From positions 14,431 through 68,144 of the forward strand of contig MHJG01000002.1 in the NCBI GenBank assembly GCA_001818695.1: a stretch of 53,714 nucleotides of DNA, written 5' to 3'. Numbering within the stretch: position 1 is the first letter of the stretch; every line of letters starts with the position of its first letter. The notes under the pieces are model-generated. The model made no database searches and was not told where the DNA came from. It saw only the letters and a program-made list of their open reading frames with translations. Both the position numbers and the translations under genes were made by a program. Shown piece after piece: positions 8,963-16,842 of this stretch. Origin of the DNA: Candidatus Harrisonbacteria bacterium RIFCSPHIGHO2_02_FULL_42_16 (GTDB lineage Bacteria; Patescibacteriota; Minisyncoccia; UBA6257; 02-FULL-45-10c).

Positions 8963-9094
8963 CCCTCACCCTTAAAGGATCGCGAAAACGCCGCAATACC
9001 TTTGTGTTAATTGAAGACCTTTCGTCAAAATTGTTTCTGTAAAAAATTTCATATAATTTGCAAGTAATTTATCAATCCTTTAAGGGTGAGGGAT
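8961..9094. mobile_element. MITE-like inverted-repeat element, copy 1
   Basis: This is a 134-bp element with perfect 20-base terminal inverted repeats ATCCCTCACCCTTAAAGGAT and ATCCTTTAAGGGTGAGGGAT. The unique centre is AT-rich and non-coding. One end overlaps the TAA of rpoD and the other the ATG of the next gene, so it makes up the entire intergenic gap. Its right arm read on the minus strand gives AAGGGTGAGGG-ATG, with AAGG at suitable Shine-Dalgarno spacing. Copy 2 near 29.4 kb has the same length, orientation and position relative to genes, with about ten substitutions. No transposase is encoded here. Confidence 0.85.
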
Positions 9095-10344
9095 TATTCT
9101 TCCAATGTATGGGCTTTTTCGTGCTGTTTAATGCGGCTAAGCGCTTTTACTTCAATCTGGCGGATGCGCTCCCGCGTTACCGCAAATTCTTTTCCCACTT
9201 CTTCTAAAGTATGAGTGATGCCATCTTCCAGGCCAAAACGCATTTTTAAAATTTTTTGTTCACGAGGCGTCAAATCAACCAGAATCTTTTGAATCCGCTC
9301 TTTAAGCAAGGATTGGGACGCCGATTGGGTTGGCGTAATGCTGTCTTCGTCTTTGACAAATTCAGAAAGAGATGATTCTTCATCGTCTTCCCCGACCGGC
9401 GCTTCCAAAGAAACAATATCTTGGGATATTTTCTGGATATGATGGATTTTATCAACTGGGATTCCCATTTCAATCGCGATTTCTTCCGGAAGCGGGTCCC
9501 GGCCTAATTCCTGAACTAAATGCCTCTTGGCCTGGGTATATTTAGAAATTGTTTCCACCATATGAACCGGAATACGAATTGTTCTGGATTGGTCGGCTAA
9601 TGCCCGGGTAATCGCCTGCCGAATCCACCAAGTCGCGTAAGTGGAAAACTTAAATCCGCGCCGATAATCAAACTTGGAAACCGCCCGGCCCAATCCGATA
9701 TTGCCTTCTTGAACAAGATCTAAAATACTTAAATGCGGAGTCCGGTTAACATAACGTTTGGCAATAGAAACTACCAGTCGAAGGTTAGCTTTAATAAATT
9801 CTTTTCTGGCTTCCGGGTCGCCTTTTTCCACGCGCTTGGCTAATTCTTTCTCCTGGTCTTTGGTTAAAAGCTTGGTCTGACCGATTTCCCTTAAATAGGC
9901 CTGAACAGAATCCGGCAATTCGCCCTCCATACTGGCCGCCTGCTCCAACTCTTTCTTGCTGACTTCTTCTTTATCTCTCGGCAAACGGATAAGCTGGGTG
10001 GTCTCCACAACCTTGATGCCAGCGGTATCAAGTTTATTATAAATTTCCTCCAAAAATGCCAAATCATCCTCTACGGTCGGAAAAATATGCAAGACCTCGG
10101 TGTCGGTAACAAATCCCCGGTTGCGGCCTCTGGCAATGAGCTCTTGAACTTTCTCTTCATCTTCAAATTTAAGTTCCGAAGCCGGTTTCTTTATTCCCGC
10201 CCGTTTTTTCTTCAATAATTTGCGCTTCCGAACCGCCTTTTTGACTTTCTTGCGTTTACTGAATTTTTTCGCCTTTTTAGAACGTTTAGGCGCGTTCTTT
10301 TTATTACGGACTGTTTTGCGCTTTTTTAATTTATTCTTTTTCAT
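9094..10344 (-). CDS. rpoD: RNA polymerase primary sigma factor (sigma-70/RpoD)
   Basis: This protein of about 416 residues directs RNA polymerase to housekeeping promoters. The N-terminus is very Lys/Arg-rich (residues 1-55). A region 1.1-like part follows, then region 1.2 ([20 protein letters not shown]), region 2 ([60 protein letters not shown]), region 3 and region 4 ([40 protein letters not shown]). I chose [10 protein letters not shown] over an ATG nine codons earlier because AGGG precedes it. It lies downstream of dnaG, matching the classical dnaG-rpoD order. A repeat element begins at its stop codon. Confidence 0.95.
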   Translation of the reverse strand: MKKNKLKKRKTVRNKKNAPKRSKKAKKFSKRKKVKKAVRKRKLLKKKRAGIKKPASELKFEDEEKVQELIARGRNRGFVTDTEVLHIFPTVEDDLAFLEEIYNKLDTAGIKVVETTQLIRLPRDKEEVSKKELEQAASMEGELPDSVQAYLREIGQTKLLTKDQEKELAKRVEKGDPEARKEFIKANLRLVVSIAKRYVNRTPHLSILDLVQEGNIGLGRAVSKFDYRRGFKFSTYATWWIRQAITRALADQSRTIRIPVHMVETISKYTQAKRHLVQELGRDPLPEEIAIEMGIPVDKIHHIQKISQDIVSLEAPVGEDDEESSLSEFVKDEDSITPTQSASQSLLKERIQKILVDLTPREQKILKMRFGLEDGITHTLEEVGKEFAVTRERIRQIEVKALSRIKQHEKAHTLEE

Positions 10345-10387
10345 AATAAAAACCCTGTTTAGAGGGGTCAAGACGCTTATTCGCTAA

Positions 10388-12118
10388 TTATTCTATACTA
10401 TACAACTCTTTTGAAACAATGTCAAATTCTCGCAAGGCCTCCTTAAGTTTGGGCTCATTACCCCCACTTTCAAGCTGGCGGATTAATTCACTGATTACCT
10501 GACGCTTTTCTTTCAGATATTCAATTTTTAACTCCTTAAAAAGCATCGGAATCTCGCTTTCCAGCTTAACGGACTCTATATTTTGGTTTTCAAAACTAAA
10601 TCTTAAACTAATCGCGTCCATCAATTGGCCGACATCGCCGGCCATACCCTCTTTGCTTTTGACGAAACTCTGACAGATATTCAGATATTTTTCCGGAAAA
10701 TACGGCAAATGATTTTCTAAAAAACCAAAATTATTTTTATAGAGCATTACCCCAAGCAAACGCTGGGCGATGAGATCCCGCCTGGAAAGGTCTTCGACCA
10801 GCGCGTTCGGACTCCGTTTTTCCTGTCCAACCGCCTGAACAGGCGCCGTTAAAGAATTCATTTCTTCCAATAAAATTTTCTCGTCAATTTTAACGATATT
10901 GGCAAGCTCTTTCAGCCAATGATTTTGGTCAATATGGCTGGAAAGATTTTTAATCTTTAAAAGCACTGTCCTGATATTTTGTTTTTTTAATTTAAGGTCT
11001 ATCGGAAGATTGCTGATATATTTATGAAAATAATATTCCATCGCCGATTTGGCATCCTTAACCAATAACTTAGTCAGTCCAGGCTTGCTCTTAACCACAT
11101 CCGCCGGGTCTTTCATATTACCGGCTTCGGGAATAATCAAAAGCTTCACCGAAAAATCATTGGCGCCGGCCAGGTCAATCATTCTTTCGGTCGCCGCCTG
11201 CCCGGCTTCATCGGCGTCAAAACTAAGCACCAATTCATCCGTTAAACGGCGCAAAACTTTCAAATGCTCCTGCGTTAAAGCCGTGCCGGAAGTTGCCACC
11301 GCATTCTTCACGCCGTCCTGCCAGAGCATTAAAAAATCCATTTGACCCTCCACCAGCACCGCCAAACCGGTTTGGCGGATATCATTTTTCGTTTTATGAA
11401 ATCCGTACAAAATTTTTGACTTTTGAAAAAGAGGGGTCTCCGGGCTATTTACATATTTACCCACATTAGGATTTTCGTTTCCGGGAAATATTCTGCCGGT
11501 AAACGCCACTGTTTTACCAAAATGGTTATGTATCGGAAACATTAGCCGCGCCCGGAAACGGTCCCAATAAGTTCCTCGCTCAGTTTTAAATGCCAGGCCG
11601 ACTTGGTCAATATCCCGTATCGAATACCCTTTCTTGAGCAAGTGCCGAACTAAAATGTCAGAGCCGTCCGGCGCCGATCCCAATTCAAATTCTTTTACGG
11701 TTTCTTCATTAAGCCCCCGTTCCTTAACATAATCCAAAACCTGGCGCGACTGCCATAAATTATTTTTATAAAAATCTTTTGCTTCATTTAAAATTTCGTA
11801 AAGCGAGTTGCGCGCCTTAAAATCCCGATTACCGGACGATTTTATTTCCACTCCGGTTTTTTCCGCGAGAATTTTCAAAGCGTCGTAAAATTCCAGATTT
11901 TCATACAGCATCAAAAATTTAATGACATCCCCGCCCTGCGAACAGCCAAAACAATGCCAGGACTGCCTTTCCGGCGATACCATAAAAGAAGGGGTTTTTT
12001 CCTTGTGAAAAGGGCAAAGCGCTTTGTAGTTTTTGCCGGCCGGCTTCAATTCCAAATACTGCTTCAAAAAATCCGCAACCTCCAGCCGGTCTTTAATAAG
12101 TTGGGTAGTGTCGCTCAT
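10388..12118 (-). CDS. dnaG: DNA primase DnaG
   Basis: This primase of about 576 residues makes RNA primers for DNA replication. The N-terminal CHC2 zinc ribbon is intact (CPFHKEKTPSFMVSP, then WHCFGC). The catalytic core has YVKERGLNEETVKEFELGSA and the TOPRIM signatures LVEGQMDFLMLWQDG and LVLSFDADEAGQAA. The usual EGYMD is EGQMD here. The C-terminal helicase-binding domain is weakly conserved. Two start codons lie 12 bases apart with no Shine-Dalgarno, and MSDTTQLIKDRL fits the family better. It lies upstream of rpoD by 43 bases and is probably cotranscribed. Confidence 0.95.
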   Translation of the reverse strand: MSDTTQLIKDRLEVADFLKQYLELKPAGKNYKALCPFHKEKTPSFMVSPERQSWHCFGCSQGGDVIKFLMLYENLEFYDALKILAEKTGVEIKSSGNRDFKARNSLYEILNEAKDFYKNNLWQSRQVLDYVKERGLNEETVKEFELGSAPDGSDILVRHLLKKGYSIRDIDQVGLAFKTERGTYWDRFRARLMFPIHNHFGKTVAFTGRIFPGNENPNVGKYVNSPETPLFQKSKILYGFHKTKNDIRQTGLAVLVEGQMDFLMLWQDGVKNAVATSGTALTQEHLKVLRRLTDELVLSFDADEAGQAATERMIDLAGANDFSVKLLIIPEAGNMKDPADVVKSKPGLTKLLVKDAKSAMEYYFHKYISNLPIDLKLKKQNIRTVLLKIKNLSSHIDQNHWLKELANIVKIDEKILLEEMNSLTAPVQAVGQEKRSPNALVEDLSRRDLIAQRLLGVMLYKNNFGFLENHLPYFPEKYLNICQSFVKSKEGMAGDVGQLMDAISLRFSFENQNIESVKLESEIPMLFKELKIEYLKEKRQVISELIRQLESGGNEPKLKEALREFDIVSKELYSIE

Positions 12119-12152
12119 AACTATAAGCATAGTTTACCATATTATTTTAAAA

Positions 12153-12177
12153 ATTAAAAAAACTGGCATTGCCAGTT
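12153..12177 (-). terminator. Intrinsic terminator
   Basis: AACTGGC-AAT-GCCAGTT followed by TTTTTTAATT on the minus strand terminates the small gene at 12230-12526 before dnaG. Confidence 0.8.
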
Positions 12178-12229
12178 TTATATAATTTCATGGGTTAAAA
12201 TTTATCCATCATTGCTTTAGTAAGATTTT

Positions 12230-12526
12230 TTACAAAAAAGAGTCGCGATTAAAGGCCTGAATCTGCCACGCCTTTCCCTCATAGATTATTTGACGCTTAA
12301 GCAAATCTTCAGATAATTTCTTGACGACTTCTTCCGAATTACAAACTTCTTTTTTTAAAAGAACATAAAAAAATCTTGTTGGTATTTCTTCCGTATAATG
12401 CGCATACACATTGATTACCGACCCGGACCTGCTTACCTTTATTTCCACAATTAAATCCTTATATAACATTAAAACTTCTTTCGCTTTTTCAACGTTCTCT
12501 ACCGGCACGGGAAAAAAAAGCAGCAT
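12230..12526 (-). CDS. Small hypothetical protein
   Basis: The ATG of MLLFFPVPVENVEKAKEVLM is preceded by GGGGAGGGCGAAAGAG, so I use it rather than the upstream TTG. The 98-residue product has alternating strands and helices (LYKDLIVEIKVSRSGSVINV) and ends EGKAWQIQAFNRDSFL. It looks like a small ferredoxin-like alpha/beta fold, but I recognise no family. It is followed by its own terminator. Confidence 0.65.
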   Translation of the reverse strand: MLLFFPVPVENVEKAKEVLMLYKDLIVEIKVSRSGSVINVYAHYTEEIPTRFFYVLLKKEVCNSEEVVKKLSEDLLKRQIIYEGKAWQIQAFNRDSFL

Positions 12527-12581
12527 CTCTTTCGCCCTCCCCAATTAATCAATCAAAGTGCTAAAGTAAATCTTACATCGC

Positions 12582-12610
12582 TTGCTTTCAAATTGCAAAT
12601 CGTTTATATT
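12582..12610 (+). promoter_or_regulatory. Promoter of rpmB
   Basis: TTGCTT, a 17-base spacer and TATATT lie about 50 bases upstream of the bL28 ATG. Confidence 0.55.
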
Positions 12611-12662
12611 AAATATCAGCGTTAATCCACGTTTATATCTGCGCGAATCCGCTTCTACAACT

Positions 12663-12857
12663 ATGAGACAATGCAAACTATGCGGCAAAAGCTATTTGAT
12701 GGGCGGCACCCGCAAATTGCTCCGCGGCCACTACAATCCAACCAATTATTCCCGAAAACAGCCCAATCTCCAATGGACCAGTGTGCCAGGAAAACCAGGC
12801 AGGTTTAAGGCCTGCATTAAATGCCGGCGCCTCTTAAAGAAAAAATTAGCCCCGTAA
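12663..12857 (+). CDS. rpmB: 50S ribosomal protein bL28
   Basis: This 64-residue protein has the bL28 pattern, with CKLCGK near the N-terminus and CIKCRRLLKK near the end. The two CxxC pairs make it the zinc-binding form. RKLLRGHYNPTNYSRKQPNL and WTSVPGKPGRFKACIKCRR match the family core. The longer open frame upstream is rejected because family homology starts at MRQCKLCGK. There is no obvious Shine-Dalgarno. A terminator follows, so it is transcribed alone, facing the tRNA. Confidence 0.88.
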   Translation: MRQCKLCGKSYLMGGTRKLLRGHYNPTNYSRKQPNLQWTSVPGKPGRFKACIKCRRLLKKKLAP

Positions 12858-12876
12858 AGCGGAGCTGATTTTTTTA
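12846..12876 (+). terminator. Intrinsic terminator of rpmB
   Basis: The hairpin TTAGCCCCG/CGGAGCTGA (with two non-canonical positions) and a TAAAG loop is followed by TTTTTTT. It overlaps the last codons and stop of rpmB. Confidence 0.75.
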
Positions 12877-12880
12877 ACTG

Positions 12881-12951
12881 TCGGAGTACCCGGAATCGAA
12901 CCGGGGCTGCATGCACCCCATGCACGCGGGCTACCACTACCCCATACTCCG
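12881..12951 (-). tRNA. tRNA-Pro (anticodon GGG)
   Basis: The reverse strand folds as a cloverleaf. The acceptor is CGGAGTA/TACTCCG with discriminator A, and the D arm is GGG/CCC with an AGTGGTAG-containing loop. The anticodon stem CGTGC/GCATG carries the loop ATGGGGT (anticodon GGG after U33), and the T arm is CCCGG-TTCGATT-CCGGG. The first pair C1-G72 is the bacterial tRNA-Pro signature. CCA is not encoded (ACA follows), so it must be added afterwards. Length 71 nt. Confidence 0.96.
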
Positions 12952-12984
12952 TTTATTGTTACATTGTCATTTTTAAATAAAAAT

Positions 12985-13013
12985 GTGAAGAGCGCGGCTT
13001 AATATGGTATAAT
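12985..13013 (+). promoter_or_regulatory. Extended -10 promoter of the structured RNA
   Basis: A perfect TATAAT (13008-13013) with an upstream TGG (extended -10) lies 6 bases before the first base of a long RNA stem. The -35 region (GTGAAG) is weak, as is usual with extended -10 promoters. Confidence 0.7.
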
Positions 13014-13018
13014 AAAAA

Positions 13019-13144
13019 TGAAAGTCCCGTTCTATTTCCTGATTAAGTAGTTTTTTAAGGGATGGCGAATTTCACGGCGCCGTGGCGCCGCTGATGAGCT
13101 GACCCACCTGTTTTACGCAGGGAAATAATGAGCGGGATTTTCAT
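13019..13144 (+). ncRNA. Structured RNA of unknown family (free RNA or leader)
   Basis: The 126-nt segment begins at the expected start site. Its ends pair: ATGAAAGTCCCG at the 5' end with CGGGATTTTCAT at the 3' end, continued inside by TATTTCC with GGAAATA and CTG with CAG. The interior carries a GC-rich hairpin CGGCGC-CGTG-GCGCCG followed by CTGATGAG and an ACCCACC segment. No T-run follows, and the ATG of a membrane protein gene starts 54 bases downstream, so it may be that gene's leader. That gene also has a possible promoter of its own (TATAAT at 13161). I cannot match it to tRNA, SRP RNA, RNase P, tmRNA or a riboswitch class. Confidence 0.6.
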
Positions 13145-13198
13145 TTGGGCAGATTTCATTTATAATAAAACATAGCGTTCTTTTACAGAGGTGAATAA

Positions 13199-13798
13199 AT
13201 GCTCTTACCGCTTGGTTTTTTCGCATGCGCGGTTCTTTGCTTAATAACGCTCTGCATTAAAATATATTGGGGAAGAAAAGATAAAATAGCGGCGCTTTTC
13301 AAAACAATAGTTTATGAAATTAGCGCCAGAAAAAATCCGGAACAATTTGCCGAAAGAGTAATAAAAATTATGCGTCGTAACCGATATATACCGGTTATTA
13401 ACCCTATTATCCTTGACATCAACGGTCCGGATGAATCAAAAATCGCGTATTATGTAATACGGGCGGAAATTATCTTTCTTTTAAAAAATATTGACTTCAT
13501 ACAAGGGCAAAAAAATTATTTAACCGAATTAACGCCGAAGGAACAGCTGGAAAAATCGCTGTCGCTTGCTGAATATAAAAAACGGTTAATGGTTATGGAT
13601 GTCATTTCTGAGTATGTGCCGATAGAAGACGAAATGTATGATTTGCAAAAAATATACAATGAAACTGTTCGGCTTTATATTACTTTGCCAGATAAAAATA
13701 ACTATCAAGCGTTTAATTTCAAACCGTTGTTTTATATTATGGACAAGCTCCCGGGTAAAGATATTTTAATTTTTCCGCACACGCTTAAAACAATATAA
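13199..13798 (+). CDS. Hypothetical membrane-anchored protein
   Basis: This is a 199-residue protein. Residues 2-25 form one hydrophobic helix (LPLGFFACAVLCLITLCIKI). The remainder is soluble and charged with helical segments (AERVIKIMRRNRYIPVINPI). GAGGTG precedes the ATG by 7 bases. It is one of few plus-strand genes here and may be controlled by the structured RNA upstream. It ends at a bidirectional terminator shared with ndk. Family not recognised. Confidence 0.72.
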   Translation: MLLPLGFFACAVLCLITLCIKIYWGRKDKIAALFKTIVYEISARKNPEQFAERVIKIMRRNRYIPVINPIILDINGPDESKIAYYVIRAEIIFLLKNIDFIQGQKNYLTELTPKEQLEKSLSLAEYKKRLMVMDVISEYVPIEDEMYDLQKIYNETVRLYITLPDKNNYQAFNFKPLFYIMDKLPGKDILIFPHTLKTI

Positions 13799-13800
13799 GT

Positions 13801-13831
13801 AAAAACTGCCAATTCTGACTTGGCAGTTTTT
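13801..13831. terminator. Bidirectional intrinsic terminator
   Basis: AAAAACTGCCAA and TTGGCAGTTTTT form a stem with T-runs on both strands. It separates the converging 199-residue gene and ndk. Confidence 0.9.
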
Positions 13832-14349
13832 CATTCCGGTTTGCTGTCTAAATTCACGTCGTAAAGAATCTTCTCCCGGACACTTTTGTAATTAACCAAT
13901 TCTTCCGGCTCAAACCAAACTTTTATTTCCTGCTCCGCATCCGATTCGCTGGCAGACGCGTGGACTAAATTTCTCACCGCCCGGCCGTCAGCATCCGCCA
14001 AATCATAAGAATCCAGCGTAAAATCGCCGCGAATCGTGCCGACATCGGATTTAAGCGGTTCGGTGGAGCCGATTAACTTTCTTACCACCGGAATGGCTTT
14101 ATTTCCTTCCAAAACCATCGCCACTACCGGGCTGGCGGATAAAAATGTTTTCAAATGATTTAAAATCTTTTCCGGAAGATTAGGATTAATCCTATAATGA
14201 GTCAATGCTTGTTCTTCGGTCGGCAAAACCAGTTTCATCGCCACAATCTTCAAGCCAACCCGCTCAAACCGGCTTATAATCTCTCCCGTCAAATTCCTCT
14301 GTACCGCGTCCGGCTTTAATAAAACCAAAGTCCTTTCTTTTTTATTCAT
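13831..14349 (-). CDS. ndk: Nucleoside diphosphate kinase
   Basis: This 172-residue enzyme transfers the gamma phosphate between nucleoside triphosphates and diphosphates. The start ERTLVLLKPDAVQRNLTGEI and the active-site stretch RNLVHASASESDAEQEI with its phosphorylated His are diagnostic. It is about 25-30 residues longer than typical Ndk, with an extension in the middle (YRINPNLPEKILNHLKTFLS) and a longer C-terminus, as in many CPR homologues. It starts 1 base after the stop of aspS's converse neighbour gap, that is, directly beside the end of aspS on the same strand. Confidence 0.95.
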   Translation of the reverse strand: MNKKERTLVLLKPDAVQRNLTGEIISRFERVGLKIVAMKLVLPTEEQALTHYRINPNLPEKILNHLKTFLSASPVVAMVLEGNKAIPVVRKLIGSTEPLKSDVGTIRGDFTLDSYDLADADGRAVRNLVHASASESDAEQEIKVWFEPEELVNYKSVREKILYDVNLDSKPE

Positions 14350-14350
14350 A

Positions 14351-15745
14351 TTATTTTTTTTTAATTTCTAATCCCAGCTCTTTTAATTGTTCTTTTGAGG
14401 CCTCGCTTGGCGCGTTCATCAATAAATCCCGGCCGTCGCCGGTTTTTGGAAAAGCGGTTACTTCGCGGATATTCGGCTCGCCAAGCAAAACCGCAAATAA
14501 TCTGTCCAACCCGAGCGCAATACCGCCATGCGGCGGCGCTCCGTATTCAAACGCTTTAAGTAAATGCCCGAATTGCTCCTCAACTTGTTTTGAAGAAAGA
14601 CCCAAGACAGCAAACATTTTTTCCTGCAATGAACGCTGATGAATACGGATAGAACCGCCGCCCACTTCAAAACCGTTTAAAACAACATCATAAGCGCGCG
14701 CTTTTACTTTTTTCGGCTCGGAATCCAGTTTTTCTATATCTTCGTCTTTAGGATGAGTGAACGGATGATGTATAGAAACCAATTTTTTATCGGTTTCCGA
14801 ATACTCTAACAAAGGAAAATCCGTCACCCACAAAAATGCCAGCTCCTTGTCTCTTGTCTCTTGTCTCTTGTCTCTAATATCTGGCTTATCGCTTCCATAT
14901 TTTCCCATTGCTTCCGCGTAAGTCATTCTCGGAAATTGCTTCTGCGCTAATTTCCGTTCCGGCGCCAATTTTTCCGCCAAATAAACCAGTAATTCCTCAA
15001 TCAAATTCATTATTTCTTCTTCGCTGGTAAAACTTAATTCCAAATCCAGCTGGGTAAATTCCGGCTGGCGGTCGCCGCGCGTGTCCTCGTCCCGAAAACA
15101 GCGGGCAATCTGAAAATAACGTTCCAGCCCGGCAACCATCAATAATTGCTTGTACTGCTGGGGCGACTGCGGCAAAGCGTAAAACTTACCCTTGTGCAAA
15201 CGAGACGGCACCAAATAATCCCGCGCGCCTTCCGGGGTGGATTTCCCCAAAATTGGCGTTTCCACATAAATAAATCCCCTATCCTGCAAAAAATCCATAA
15301 TCAGCCGCAGTCCCTCACTTCGAAGCCGCAGATTTTTCTGCATTCTTTGCCGGCGCAAATCCAAATAACGGTATTCCAAACGGGATTCTTCGCCTATTTC
15401 CAGTCCATCGCCAGAAACATCAATCGGCGGCGTTTTCGCCTCATTTAAAATTTCCAATTCCTCCGCCAGTACTTCATACTTACCAGTTTCCAAATTAGGA
15501 TTCACCAAATTTTCCGGCCGCTTATTAACTCGTCCGACAACTTTAATAACCCACTCCGACCTTAAAATGTCAGCTTTTTCGTAAAGTTCCTTGTCTTTAA
15601 CAATAAAAACCAGCTGGCAAATGCCGCTCCTGTCCCGTAAGTCAATAAAAATAATCTTGCCATGGTCGCGCCGGACATCCACCCAGCCCATCAATTCCAC
15701 CTTCTCACCTTCTTTATTTACAATTTCTGAAATTAAAGTTCGCAT
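14351..15745 (-). CDS. aspS: Aspartyl-tRNA synthetase, GAD-less form
   Basis: This 464-residue class II synthetase has the anticodon-binding OB fold (VELMGWVDVRRDHGKIIFID) and the catalytic motifs LRLRSEGLRLIMDFLQDRGF, FRDEDTRGDRQPEFTQLDLE and APPHGGIALGLDRLFAVLLG. Bacterial AspS is usually about 590 residues with a GAD domain inserted between motifs 2 and 3. Here that place holds only about 40 residues, including RDKRQETRDKE encoded by a 7-base tandem repeat. It could charge tRNA-Asp only, or both tRNA-Asp and tRNA-Asn; the sequence alone does not decide. It precedes ndk with a 1-base gap. Confidence 0.93.
   Translation of the reverse strand: MRTLISEIVNKEGEKVELMGWVDVRRDHGKIIFIDLRDRSGICQLVFIVKDKELYEKADILRSEWVIKVVGRVNKRPENLVNPNLETGKYEVLAEELEILNEAKTPPIDVSGDGLEIGEESRLEYRYLDLRRQRMQKNLRLRSEGLRLIMDFLQDRGFIYVETPILGKSTPEGARDYLVPSRLHKGKFYALPQSPQQYKQLLMVAGLERYFQIARCFRDEDTRGDRQPEFTQLDLELSFTSEEEIMNLIEELLVYLAEKLAPERKLAQKQFPRMTYAEAMGKYGSDKPDIRDKRQETRDKELAFLWVTDFPLLEYSETDKKLVSIHHPFTHPKDEDIEKLDSEPKKVKARAYDVVLNGFEVGGGSIRIHQRSLQEKMFAVLGLSSKQVEEQFGHLLKAFEYGAPPHGGIALGLDRLFAVLLGEPNIREVTAFPKTGDGRDLLMNAPSEASKEQLKELGLEIKKK
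14847..14874. repeat. Four tandem heptamers (TTGTCTC) inside aspS
   Basis: Four perfect copies of TTGTCTC encode the Arg/Asp/Lys/Gln-rich stretch where the GAD domain is missing. Seven is not a multiple of three, so gain or loss of one copy would shift the frame. Confidence 0.95.
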
Positions 15746-15768
15746 GCCAATTTTGTCTGAATTTTTTA

Positions 15769-15808
15769 GCTCAATTGTAGCGCATAAAATTTAGCTACAA
15801 AATTGAGC
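15769..15808. repeat. Hairpin in the aspS leader
   Basis: GCTCAATTGTAGC pairs with GCTACAAAATTGAGC (two-base bulge) around a 12-base loop, 24 bases upstream of the aspS ATG. A second small palindrome (CTCGCCGAAGC with GCGAAGGCGGG) follows at 15812-15836. No T-box signature is visible. Confidence 0.6.
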
Positions 15809-15880
15809 ACCTCGCCGAAGCTTTATGCGAAGGCGGGTTACCTCACTATTTTATAAAATAATAACATTTTTATCAAAAAA

Positions 15881-15907
15881 GAAAAAACGCCCCTCTTATA
15901 AGGAACG
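15881..15907 (-). terminator. Intrinsic terminator of the MBL gene
   Basis: On the minus strand CGTTCCT pairs with AGGGGCG (two G-T pairs) and is followed by TTTTTTC and more T residues, just past the stop of the ComEC-type metallo-beta-lactamase gene. Confidence 0.65.
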
Positions 15908-15927
15908 CCTGTTTTATTTCAATTAAC

Positions 15928-16791
15928 TTACTGTTTTTGATTATACACGCGGAGCTGTCCGTTATCAACGATTATTTTTACAAACCCGTTTTGGTCTGTC
16001 CTGTATATTTGCGAACCGGCGCTCGCCAGCCGGTCCAATGCCTGCTTAGTTGGATGGCCATAACTGTTTTTGCCGACTTCAACTACTGAAACCGCCGGAC
16101 TGGCTTCTTTCAGAAAAACAGGGTCGGAAGAAAATCTGGAACCGTGATGGCTTGTCTTAAGAATATCCACATTAACACCATACCAAAGCGCCAACTCTCT
16201 TTCTTTTTCAGCGCTAATATCGCCGCCAAAGAACGCTTTAATGCCGGCTGTATTTAAAATCGTTACTATACTCATATCATTGATGTCTTTTGCCCAATCC
16301 GAAGTTCGCGGCGATAAAATATCAAAATAAGAATTCCGATATTTAATCCGGGCGCCGGCGGCTAAAATAATCCTGCGGATTCCTTTTTCTTTAATAATTT
16401 TTTCCAATTCCTGCCAAGCCGCCTGTTCGCTTATTTGATTGCTGGTTAAAACCGCGCCGACTTCATAATTTTTCAAAATTTCAATCAACCCGCCAAAATG
16501 GTCCAGTTGAGGATGGGAAATCATCACTAAATCAATATAGCGAGTATTGATTGGCAGAATAGCTTCCAGATTTTTATCCAATTTTCCGTTAATCGGCCCG
16601 CCGTCAATAAGCATCTTGACACCGCCCGGTAACGATACTAACGAACTATCTCCTTGCCCGACATCCAAAAAATACAGTTCCGGATTTTTGGCTTCAGCCG
16701 GAAATATAATCAGCGCCCAAATCAAAACATCAACCGCAATCGTAACCCCGGCAATTATTTTAAAATATAAAAATTTATCCTCTTTAAGCAT
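15928..16791 (-). CDS. ComEC C-terminal-type metallo-beta-lactamase hydrolase (stand-alone)
   Basis: This is a 287-residue protein with one N-terminal membrane helix (FKIIAGVTIAVDVLIWALII). A metallo-beta-lactamase domain follows: LYFLDVGQGDSSLVSLPGG, MLIDGG, then the metal motif SHPQLDHFGG (HxxxDH) and TSHHGSRFSSD. This is the nuclease-like domain normally fused to the C-terminus of the competence channel ComEC. Here it is separate, with the channel gene 360 bp upstream and a winged-helix gene between. It probably degrades the non-transported strand during DNA uptake (family knowledge plus inference). Confidence 0.88.
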   Translation of the reverse strand: MLKEDKFLYFKIIAGVTIAVDVLIWALIIFPAEAKNPELYFLDVGQGDSSLVSLPGGVKMLIDGGPINGKLDKNLEAILPINTRYIDLVMISHPQLDHFGGLIEILKNYEVGAVLTSNQISEQAAWQELEKIIKEKGIRRIILAAGARIKYRNSYFDILSPRTSDWAKDINDMSIVTILNTAGIKAFFGGDISAEKERELALWYGVNVDILKTSHHGSRFSSDPVFLKEASPAVSVVEVGKNSYGHPTKQALDRLASAGSQIYRTDQNGFVKIIVDNGQLRVYNQKQ

Positions 16792-16806
16792 AAAACTGCA
16801 ATCAAA

Positions 16807-16842
16807 ATCTATTCTAATGTTCTTAAGAATTTAAGAATAGAT
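16807..16842. promoter_or_regulatory. 36-bp imperfect palindrome at the 3' end of the HTH gene
   Basis: The arms ATCTATTCT and AGAATAGAT surround a core TTCTTAAGAA. It has the same length and near-identical outline as the palindrome upstream of the HTH gene. It overlaps the last codons and stop, and lies just before the MBL gene, so it could be that gene's operator. Confidence 0.6.

Noticed and set aside
12582-12662. N-terminal extension of bL28
   Set aside because: The extra 27 codons overlap the likely promoter boxes and do not resemble bL28, which begins at the CKLCGK region.
13060-13115. GGATGG ... CTGATGA resembling a fluoride riboswitch
   Set aside because: The GC hairpin before CTGATGA fits, but the first stem and the loop-to-tail pseudoknot expected for crcB RNAs cannot be formed, and the downstream gene is not a fluoride exporter or channel.
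13090-13130. CTGATGAG ... GAAA resembling a hammerhead ribozyme core
   Set aside because: The stem II closing pair would be G-G, no valid stem III forms around GAAA, and no UH cleavage site is in the right place. The motif match is probably chance within another structure.
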